5,152 nucleotides of DNA from UBA7916 sp036121365 (lineage in GTDB: Bacteria; Pseudomonadota; Gammaproteobacteria; Comchoanobacterales; Comchoanobacteraceae): assembly GCA_036121365.1 (NCBI GenBank), contig JAZAFR010000025.1, forward strand, positions 1-5,152, read 5' to 3'. This document shows, one piece after another, positions 1 to 5,152 of this stretch. Under the pieces are notes generated by a model. That model was given only the letters and a program-made list of their open reading frames with translations, searched no databases and was not told where the DNA came from. A program made the translations under genes and the position numbers. Every line of letters starts with the position of its first letter. The first letter of the stretch is position 1.

Positions 1-73
1 CGGCAAAGAGAATCATGTGCTGTATGACATTAAATATATACTTCATGCTAACCAAGCTGATGGCAGATTGTAA
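1..73 (+). CDS. Nucleotide-sugar 6-dehydrogenase (TviB/WbpO type), C-terminal end only
   Basis: The window opens inside a gene; its last 23 codons are read in the frame starting at base 2 and end at TAA 71-73. The visible tail contains HVLYDIKYIL followed by ADGRL at the very end. From memory, this resembles the C-terminus of UDP-N-acetylhexosamine 6-dehydrogenases of the Vi-antigen TviB / WbpO group, where a (V/L)xD(I/L)K core near the end is followed by a final SDGRL- or ADGRL-like motif. Those cytoplasmic enzymes oxidise UDP-GlcNAc or UDP-GalNAc at C6 to the uronic acid for capsule or O-antigen synthesis. The active site and Rossmann domains lie outside the window, so the assignment rests on the tail alone. 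The gene has the same orientation as the following cluster but is separated from it by about 250 bp. Confidence 0.65.
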   Translation, partial: GKENHVLYDIKYILHANQADGRL

Positions 74-320
74 AGCTAGTTAAAGATGAACCAAGAGCTC
101 GTTTCTTTATTGAGACTATTGTTTAACAAGATGGATTGAAAAGTGCTTTCTTATGAAAAAATCCATTACCTCAAGAGTATCAATAATTTAGCTTATTTTT
201 TCATGCAGTTCACCAGTATTGTATCAACAACAATAAAAGAGAGAAACATGTCCTTAAGGGTAATTCAATTTAGTTATAAGGTAGACGATATTATTCAAAC
301 TTCCAGTGCGGAATGTGCAC
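74..320. other. AT-rich intergenic stretch, possibly with decayed coding sequence
   Basis: This stretch of about 247 bp separates the dehydrogenase end from the five-gene run. I see no complete gene, no clear rho-independent terminator after the dehydrogenase stop and no convincing sigma-70 promoter. TTCAAT (264-269) and TATTAT (289-294) are the best pair I found, but their 19 bp spacing and mismatches make them weak. One frame from about position 79 to 186 reads like protein (for example KDEPRARFFIETIV, then QDGLKSAF) but is broken by TAA at 124, TGA at 154 and TAA at 184, so it may be the remnant of a dead gene. A 26-codon open frame at 248-328 is preceded by a purine-rich AAAAGAGAG and runs into the next gene. 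Any promoter for the downstream run would be expected here. Confidence 0.5.
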
Positions 321-1427
321 ATGCTTAATATATTGAACACTGGTATTAATAATGTTCGCAATGTGCCAGGTTATGTATTCGGCAAAGGTTCATTAGCCTC
401 ATTGGAGTCGTTAATAAGTAAACAAAAAAAAGTGGTTGATGGAGCAATAATCTATTTTGTTGATATATTTTTTAAAGATAATAATAAGGTGCTCTCAAAA
501 TTGCCAGTCAATAAAGGTGATGAAATTGTTTTTATATCAACCATCGATGAGCCAACTACTGAATACATTAATTCTCTTGTAAGTAAATTGAGTAGCAATA
601 GTAATCCTAAGCCATCTGCTATTATTGGTATTGGTGGCGGAATAACATTAGATATTACTAAAGCAGTCTCAAACTTGTTAGAGAATGGTGGATTGGCAGA
701 AGATTATCAAGGTTGGGATTTGGTAAAAAAACCAGGTATTTTTAAGATTGGGATCCCAACCCTATCTGGTACTGGAGCAGAAGCAACTCGTACATGCGTC
801 ATGACTAACAAAAAATCAGGACTTAAGTTAGGTATGAACAGCGATTATACAGTTTTTGATCAGATTATTATGGATCCGGACTTGACTAAAACTGTTCCAA
901 AAGATCAATATTTCTTTACAGGTATGGACGCCTATATACACTGTATGGAGTCATTAAATGGGTCATATAGGAATGCTATTGGAGATGCTTATGCAACACA
1001 AACTATAAGCCTCTGCCGTGAAATTTTTTTTGGAAACGATATGATGTCAGATGAAAATCGTTCAAAAATGATGGTTGCATCCTATTTAGGTGGATGTGCA
1101 ATTGCAACAAGTTATGTAGGTGTTGTGCATCCATTTTCTGCAGGATTGAGTGTCGTGCTTGGGTTGCATCATTGCGTTGCGAATTGTGTCACAATGCGCG
1201 CAATGGAAGATTTCTATCCACAAGGCTATGAAGAATTTTGGAATATGGTCGACAAGCAAGGAATCAACATTCCAATAGATGTGTGTCAAATCTTAACTGA
1301 TGATCAGTATGATCAACTATACAGTTCAACAGTTATTCATGAGAAGCCTTTGATTAATGCACTTGGAGAAAATTTTAATAATGTTTTAACGAAAGAAAGA
1401 GTTGTAGAAATCTTTAAAAAGATGTAA
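321..1427 (+). CDS. kdnB: KdnB-like iron-type alcohol dehydrogenase (ulosonate terminal-alcohol oxidase)
   Basis: This 368-residue protein belongs to the iron-containing alcohol dehydrogenase family, probably the KdnB branch, which oxidises the C8 hydroxyl of Kdo to an aldehyde with NAD(P) in the cytoplasm. Seen directly: a glycine-rich cofactor-binding segment GIGGG (103-107) followed by D111; the family motif SGTGAE (149-154); and all four expected metal ligands, D203 and H207 (DAYIH), H270, and H284 fourteen residues later. KdnB-like signatures recalled from the Shewanella protein include DYQGWDL (128-134), a GMNSD segment near 171-175, FDQ (179-181) and GMD before the first ligand. Length is normal for the family. 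I chose ATG 321, which has a weak GGA at 310-312, over in-frame GTG 306 and GTG 315, which lack a ribosome site; the start is uncertain by five codons. The next gene begins 2 bp after the stop. The natural substrate may be a different ulosonic acid, given the NeuB-type gene downstream. Confidence 0.8.
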   Translation: MLNILNTGINNVRNVPGYVFGKGSLASLESLISKQKKVVDGAIIYFVDIFFKDNNKVLSKLPVNKGDEIVFISTIDEPTTEYINSLVSKLSSNSNPKPSAIIGIGGGITLDITKAVSNLLENGGLAEDYQGWDLVKKPGIFKIGIPTLSGTGAEATRTCVMTNKKSGLKLGMNSDYTVFDQIIMDPDLTKTVPKDQYFFTGMDAYIHCMESLNGSYRNAIGDAYATQTISLCREIFFGNDMMSDENRSKMMVASYLGGCAIATSYVGVVHPFSAGLSVVLGLHHCVANCVTMRAMEDFYPQGYEEFWNMVDKQGINIPIDVCQILTDDQYDQLYSSTVIHEKPLINALGENFNNVLTKERVVEIFKKM

Positions 1428-1429
1428 TC

Positions 1430-2605
1430 ATGACAAAGTATCGAATCCCATTTAGTGGTCGTGCCCATACCTATACAAAGGATGAAATCCAGACTGTTAT
1501 AGATGTAATGCAAACGGCAGTTCCACTAACCCAAGGACAACATCAACAGGACTTTGAAGAAAAATTTTGCGAATATTCAGGTGCAAAGCATGCATTTGCA
1601 GTCAATAACGCTACCGCTGCACTTGAGCTTTCAGCTCAGCTTTGTCAATTTACGCAAGGTGATGAAGTCATTATCCCTGCACACACTTTTACTGCATCTG
1701 CGTATCCATTCCTAAAAAAAGGGGCGAAAATCGTCTGGGCAGATATTGACTTAAAAACCCGTGTCGTTACGGCTCAAACTATTGAAAAATGTATCACAAA
1801 AAATACAAAAGCCATTGTGGTGGTCCATCTTTATGGCTTCTGTGCAGAAATGCCACCAATTATGAAGTTGGCAAAAAAACATAATCTATTTGTGGTTGAG
1901 GATGCAGCACAAGCAATAGGTTCGAGAATTAAAGGTCAGATGGCAGGTACTTTTGGCGATCTAGGCGTTTATTCATTTCATTCACACAAGAACATCACTA
2001 CGTTGGGTGAGGGGGGCATGCTTGTCGTAAAAAACCAGAGTTTAGCTGAGCTAATTCCAATGCTACGTCACAATGGGCATTGTGGTTACAATTTTGAACG
2101 CAAGCACTACTGGCTTCCAGCAATGAGTAAGGTTGATTTACCAGAACTAAATGGTAAGCCGATTTGGCCAAACAACCACTGCTTAGGTGAAATAGAATGT
2201 GCCCTTGGTGTAAAACTACTGAATCGTATCGACAAGATAAATGAACAAAAACGTCAGCGCGCCATACGGTTTATTGATGCTATGGCAGAGTATTCACAGC
2301 TTGAATTTCACCGGGAGGAAACTGAGCGTCACAACTATCATCTTTTAGTTGCAAGAGTTACCAACAGTGAGCGCGATACCATTATGACTAAAATGGCAGA
2401 AGCAGGTGTTCAATGCGTGGTGCAGTACTATCCACTCAATCGTTACGATCTCTACAAGAAATCCGGCTTTGGTGAGGCAAACTGCTCCAATACCGATCTC
2501 TTTTTTGACAATATGATTTCTTTCCCATTCGAACACATGATGAGTGATGAAACCTTTACTGAGTTAATTTCAATCACCAAAAAGGTAATCACAAATCTGC
2601 AATGA
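1430..2605 (+). CDS. kdnA: KdnA-like PLP-dependent sugar aminotransferase (DegT/DnrJ/EryC1/StrS family)
   Basis: This 391-residue protein is a complete member of the DegT/DnrJ/EryC1/StrS family, cytoplasmic enzymes that transfer an amino group, usually from glutamate, to a keto or aldehyde sugar using pyridoxal phosphate. Motifs in order: NNATAAL (59-65), a cofactor-phosphate region; PAHTFTASA (83-91); VVEDAAQAIG (155-164), with D158 expected to pair with the pyridine nitrogen; and SFHSHKNITTLGEGG (182-196), where K187 is the predicted Schiff-base lysine. HNGH (214-217) and a typical C-terminal substrate domain follow. The family alone does not fix the substrate. The KdnA assignment comes mainly from the KdnB-like gene 2 bp upstream, because KdnB and KdnA act in sequence to make 8-amino-3,8-dideoxy-octulosonate. 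The stop overlaps the next start as ATGA. The Shine-Dalgarno sequence is weak (AAAAAGA upstream), consistent with translational coupling. A role as a 4-amino-sugar transaminase is the main alternative. Confidence 0.75.
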   Translation: MTKYRIPFSGRAHTYTKDEIQTVIDVMQTAVPLTQGQHQQDFEEKFCEYSGAKHAFAVNNATAALELSAQLCQFTQGDEVIIPAHTFTASAYPFLKKGAKIVWADIDLKTRVVTAQTIEKCITKNTKAIVVVHLYGFCAEMPPIMKLAKKHNLFVVEDAAQAIGSRIKGQMAGTFGDLGVYSFHSHKNITTLGEGGMLVVKNQSLAELIPMLRHNGHCGYNFERKHYWLPAMSKVDLPELNGKPIWPNNHCLGEIECALGVKLLNRIDKINEQKRQRAIRFIDAMAEYSQLEFHREETERHNYHLLVARVTNSERDTIMTKMAEAGVQCVVQYYPLNRYDLYKKSGFGEANCSNTDLFFDNMISFPFEHMMSDETFTELISITKKVITNLQ

Positions 2606-4245
2606 GTTTTACGAATCTGACAGTATTAATCCCTGCTCTAAAGAAAACAGTCGCCTTTCAGGATGATTTGGTAAAAAAACTAGCTGGAATCTCGCCCATT
2701 CAAAGGGCAATTAATAAAGCAATTCAAATGGGTGTAAAGAAGTCAGATATTCATCTACTAACTGATTCAGAGGAGATTAGACTAATTGCAGAACGAAATG
2801 GTGTGCAAGCCTATTGGGAGCCCGAGCTTGACTGGAGTGAAATGATGTTTTCGGGCAACATTAGTAAATATTTGCAACAAACCACACAAAACTGTGAATA
2901 TATACTATTACTCTCGCCTTATGCGCCGCTGCTCACTCTAGATTTGATTGATAAGGCCAAACAAGCTCTGATTGAAAGCAATAAAGACTTACTCAAACCC
3001 GTCAAACATGTGAAAAAGCACTTATATGACGAAAATGGTCAATCAACCTTTTCGGCACTCTTCGGGAATAAGTATGAAATACATACTGTAGAGTCCAAGG
3101 CATTTGTGCTACTGCGATCCACCTTGCTTAGGGCTAATGTGAATCAAAATCCCGCTATCCTCTCATGGCCTGTGGAGCATGATCTTATGGAAATTGAGTC
3201 CTATCAGGATTGGTGGGTTTGCGAGAAATTACTTAACAGAAAGCGCATCGTCTTTCGAGTTATTGGGAATGATAAGGTTGGTATGGGACATATATACCGC
3301 TCCCTCTCACTGGCTCATGAGATTACAGATCACGAAATCCTCTTTGTTAGTGATAGTGAAAATACCGTGGCAGTCAACAAACTAGCGGGTTATGATTACT
3401 GGCTGGGTATTTATGAGACAGATAGTATTATTGAAAATATTATAAATCTCAAACCGGATTTGTTAATCAATGATATTCTCTCAACTACAAAGGCAGATGT
3501 GTTGCCACTTCAGCAGCAAGGGATTAAGGTGATCAACTTTGAAGATCTAGATGAGGGTGCAAGATTAGCAGATCTGACAATCAACGAACTTTACGATGAA
3601 TCCCAATTTACTGGCGGAAATATTTTATGGGGGCATGAATACTTTTTTGTTCGTGATGAATTTCACGATGCTAAACCACATCGCTTCAACAAGCGTATTA
3701 ATGCCATCTTGTTAACTTTCGGCGGTACTGATCAGCATAATCTCTCTCACAAAATCTACCATACGATTCGTGAGTTTTGTAAATTGCGAAACATCCAGTT
3801 GAATATCGTGACTGGTGGAGGCTATTCAGGTTATGACCAACTGGAATCCGAAATTAAAGATGAACCGCTTTTCACTCTAACCAAGGCTTCAGGGGTAATT
3901 TCAAGCATCATGGAAAAATCCCAGGTTGCCATTTCCTCAAATGGTCGAACAGTTTACGAACTGGCACATATGAATATTCCAGCTATTATAATTTCACAAC
4001 ACAAACGGGAAGAAACGCACAGCTTTGCTTGCAAAAAGAATGGTTTTATTCCACTTGGCCTTTTTGAAAAAGGAACGACAGAGTTCGAGGTTTTAAGTCA
4101 ACTGACAAAGCTTCTAGATGATGACGGATACCGCCATCAACTCTTTGAGAAAATGACAAAATATCACTTTAATAACAATAAAAAGAAGGTGCTAAAGAGC
4201 ATATTAGCATTACTATCTAGCCAGACAGATGGGAAGGGGCATTGA
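2602..4245 (+). CDS. Fusion of a cytidylyltransferase-like domain and a PseG/SpsG-like domain
   Basis: This 547-residue protein has two domains. Residues about 5-212 resemble CMP-ulosonate synthetases (NeuA/PseF fold): an opening strand VLIPA (8-12), TDSEEIRLIAERNGV (54-68), LLLSPYAPL (102-110) and a closing segment EIESYQDWWVCEKLL (197-211). The opening nucleotide-binding loop is degenerate: where active enzymes have roughly ARGGSKxIPxKN, this one has ALKKTVAFQDDL (12-23), losing the arginine and the Ser-Lys pair. Residues about 214-535 resemble PseG/SpsG, GT-B-type UDP-sugar hydrolases of nonulosonate pathways. They carry GMGHIYR (227-233) with the expected catalytic H230, a TFGGTD turn (372-377) and SSNGRTVYELA (445-455) with E453 in the UDP-binding position. 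At 465-470 the sequence is SQHKRE, where I would expect an asparagine (QN-type) at H467. No signal peptide or membrane segment is seen. The start overlaps the upstream stop (ATGA) and the end overlaps the next start. I call the fold with good confidence but not the reaction. Confidence 0.75.
   Translation: MSFTNLTVLIPALKKTVAFQDDLVKKLAGISPIQRAINKAIQMGVKKSDIHLLTDSEEIRLIAERNGVQAYWEPELDWSEMMFSGNISKYLQQTTQNCEYILLLSPYAPLLTLDLIDKAKQALIESNKDLLKPVKHVKKHLYDENGQSTFSALFGNKYEIHTVESKAFVLLRSTLLRANVNQNPAILSWPVEHDLMEIESYQDWWVCEKLLNRKRIVFRVIGNDKVGMGHIYRSLSLAHEITDHEILFVSDSENTVAVNKLAGYDYWLGIYETDSIIENIINLKPDLLINDILSTTKADVLPLQQQGIKVINFEDLDEGARLADLTINELYDESQFTGGNILWGHEYFFVRDEFHDAKPHRFNKRINAILLTFGGTDQHNLSHKIYHTIREFCKLRNIQLNIVTGGGYSGYDQLESEIKDEPLFTLTKASGVISSIMEKSQVAISSNGRTVYELAHMNIPAIIISQHKREETHSFACKKNGFIPLGLFEKGTTEFEVLSQLTKLLDDDGYRHQLFEKMTKYHFNNNKKKVLKSILALLSSQTDGKGH
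4231..4239 (+). promoter_or_regulatory. Ribosome binding site for the TTG start at 4242
   Basis: The purine-rich GGGAAGGGG lies a few bases before TTG 4242 and is the strongest Shine-Dalgarno-like site in the run. It supports the unusual TTG start, because the protein beginning there opens exactly with the conserved SpsF N-terminal strand (MKTVAIIQAR) and no ATG exists nearby in that frame before the motif. The site lies within the last codons of the upstream gene. Confidence 0.65.
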
Positions 4246-4937
4246 AGACTGTCGCTATTATTCAGGCTAGAATGGAATCATCCAGATTACCGAACAAAAT
4301 GCTTTTGAATCTTCATGGCCAACCTATTTGTGAATGGGTGTTTAGAAGGGTGCAGCAATCAGAAAAGGTTGATCAGGTGGTTTTTGCGTTACCAAGTTCC
4401 GCAAAGGATGATGTTCTTGCCCGTTACTTGCAATCGATTGGTGCAACCTTTTTCAGAGGTAGTGAAATGAATCTGGTAGAAAGGTACTATATGGCTGCAC
4501 AGGAGACAGGCGCAGATCAAATTGTCCGTGTTTGTGCCGACAATCCGCTCATTTGCGCTAGCGAGATTGATAGACTGGTTGACTTTTATGAACATGAATC
4601 ATGTGACTATGCATATAATCATATTCCTCTAGAGAACCTCTATCCTGATGGGCTGGGTGCAGAAATCTGCTCTATGCAATTGCTTGAAGAGATATGGCAA
4701 AAAGCATTAATACCAGATCACTGTGAGCACCTTTTTAACTTCATTTTGGATAACAGAACCGACTACACCATTAAGACGTTCGATCCACCTGATGAGATTG
4801 CTTATCCAGAGTTGAAACTTGACTTGAATACACCGTATGATTACCAGCAACTATTAGAAAAACCTTACCAAATCAATATGAGTGCTACTGATATTGTTAG
4901 AACGTCACTTAAACATAAAGTAAACCCAATAAAATGA
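4242..4937 (+). CDS. SpsF-type nucleotidyltransferase (cytidylyltransferase family)
   Basis: This 231-residue, single-domain protein is a typical-length SpsF / cytidylyltransferase-family member, with the same Rossmann-like nucleotidyltransferase fold as NeuA and KdsB. Seen directly: an intact N-terminal nucleotide-binding loop IIQARMESSRLPNKML (6-21) with R10, R15 and K19; FRGSE (71-75); VCADNPL (97-103) with D100, the expected metal-binding aspartate; PDGLGAE (135-141); EHLFNFI (162-168); and LDLNTPYD (193-200), the usual closing motif. Such proteins are found in spore-coat, flagellin and polysaccharide clusters, and are annotated variously as CMP-sugar synthetases or glycosyltransferases; the precise substrate is rarely shown. 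In this cluster it is the best candidate for the step that activates the ulosonic acid as a nucleotide sugar, because the cytidylyltransferase-like half of the preceding fusion has lost its loop residues (inference). It starts at TTG, overlapping the upstream stop as TTGA, and its own stop overlaps the next start as ATGA. Confidence 0.8.
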   Translation: MKTVAIIQARMESSRLPNKMLLNLHGQPICEWVFRRVQQSEKVDQVVFALPSSAKDDVLARYLQSIGATFFRGSEMNLVERYYMAAQETGADQIVRVCADNPLICASEIDRLVDFYEHESCDYAYNHIPLENLYPDGLGAEICSMQLLEEIWQKALIPDHCEHLFNFILDNRTDYTIKTFDPPDEIAYPELKLDLNTPYDYQQLLEKPYQINMSATDIVRTSLKHKVNPIK

Positions 4938-5152
4938 AGATTCTCGACCTTTTTCACAAGAACCATAGCCAAAATGACTTGATAGGGCGTCCCTACATTA
5001 TTGCCGAAGCCGGAGTAAATCACGAGGGCGATTTAAATATTGCCAAACGTCTGATTGATGAGGCGAAAGAGGGTGGAGCACATGCTATCAAGTTTCAGAC
5101 ATATAAGGCCAACACCATCGCCTCTAAGAATTCACCATCTTATTGGAATTTA
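4934..5152 (+). CDS. neuB: NeuB-type ulosonate (sialic/legionaminic/pseudaminic acid) synthase, N-terminal part
   Basis: An open frame begins at ATG 4934, overlapping the upstream stop (ATGA), and runs off the window after 73 codons. The visible part is the first part of a NeuB-family TIM barrel: YIIAEAGVNHEGDL (21-34), then an alpha helix IAKRLIDEAKEGGA (36-49), and AIKFQTYKA (51-59), followed by SPSYW (67-71). IIAEAGxNHxGD and KFQTYKA are hallmarks of the family that condenses phosphoenolpyruvate with an acetamido-sugar to give a 3-deoxy-nonulosonic acid. Complete members are about 340-360 residues with an antifreeze-like C-terminal domain, so roughly four fifths of the gene lies beyond the window. 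There is no clear ribosome site; the overlap suggests translational coupling. The visible part does not tell NeuB, LegI and PseI apart. Confidence 0.88.
   Translation, partial: MKILDLFHKNHSQNDLIGRPYIIAEAGVNHEGDLNIAKRLIDEAKEGGAHAIKFQTYKANTIASKNSPSYWNL

Noticed and set aside
143..328. The longer 61-codon version of the small upstream open frame, starting at GTG 143
   Set aside because: No ribosome site precedes GTG 143 and the sequence resembles no family. Only the shorter ATG 248 version has any supporting signal.
1086..1289. Open frame of 67 codons on the - strand within the KdnB-like gene
   Set aside because: It lies wholly antisense to a well-supported gene, has no recognisable domain and is Cys/His/Thr-rich in the way of shadow frames.
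2011..2016. Run of six G in the aminotransferase gene as a possible slippage tract
   Set aside because: It encodes the conserved GEGG motif after the catalytic lysine, so codon choice under protein constraint explains it.
2345..2536. Open frame of 63 codons on the - strand within the aminotransferase gene
   Set aside because: Antisense to a conserved enzyme, with no family motif and no sign of independent expression signals.
3179..3385. Open frame of 68 codons on the + strand, out of frame with the fusion gene
   Set aside because: It covers the junction leading into the GMGH motif of the true frame, which is clearly the coding one. The alternative protein shows no domain.
4389..4595. Open frame of 68 codons on the - strand within the SpsF-type gene
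   Set aside because: Antisense to the conserved FRGSE and CADNPL region of SpsF; a shadow frame.
1..5152. CRISPR arrays, tRNA or rRNA genes, insertion sequences and long repeats
   Set aside because: I scanned for repeated units, clover-leaf patterns, transposase motifs and terminal inverted repeats and saw none.

Overview
The window is part of a surface-polysaccharide or glycoconjugate gene cluster with all recognisable genes on the + strand. Its core is a tightly packed run of five genes resembling those for 3-deoxy-ulosonic acids (the Kdo, sialic, pseudaminic and legionaminic acid type). The host is probably a Gram-negative bacterium, most likely a gammaproteobacterium. I base this on an AT-rich composition, the resemblance of the first two genes of the run to KdnB/KdnA of Shewanella, and the end of a TviB/WbpO-type nucleotide-sugar dehydrogenase just upstream. 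Genus and species cannot be fixed from the sequence alone.

Layout. Positions 1-73 hold the last 23 codons of the dehydrogenase. Positions 74-320 have no convincing gene, only some possibly decayed coding sequence and a small leader-like open frame. Then come a KdnB-like iron-type alcohol dehydrogenase (321-1427) and a KdnA-like PLP-dependent sugar aminotransferase (1430-2605). Next is a two-domain protein (2602-4245) joining a cytidylyltransferase-like domain to a PseG/SpsG-like domain. It is followed by an SpsF-type nucleotidyltransferase (4242-4937) and the start of a NeuB-type ulosonate synthase (4934 to the window end, truncated). The five genes are separated by 2 bp or overlap by 4 bp (ATGA, TTGA, ATGA), so they are almost certainly one co-translated transcript.

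How the genes may work together (inference). The dehydrogenase and aminotransferase together match the two-step conversion of a terminal CH2OH to an aldehyde and then an amine, known for Kdo to 8-amino-8-deoxy-Kdo. Here they sit beside a NeuB-type synthase, which builds 3-deoxy-ulosonic acids from an aldose and phosphoenolpyruvate. They are also beside two nucleotide-sugar enzymes. The most economical reading is a pathway to a terminally aminated ulosonic acid, for example a 9-amino nonulosonate, activated as a nucleotide sugar. The cytidylyltransferase-like half of the fusion lacks the usual nucleotide-binding residues, whereas the separate SpsF-type protein keeps its own. This suggests the SpsF-type protein carries the activation step and the fusion does something else. 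The end product, and whether the amination precedes or follows the NeuB step, cannot be decided from this window.
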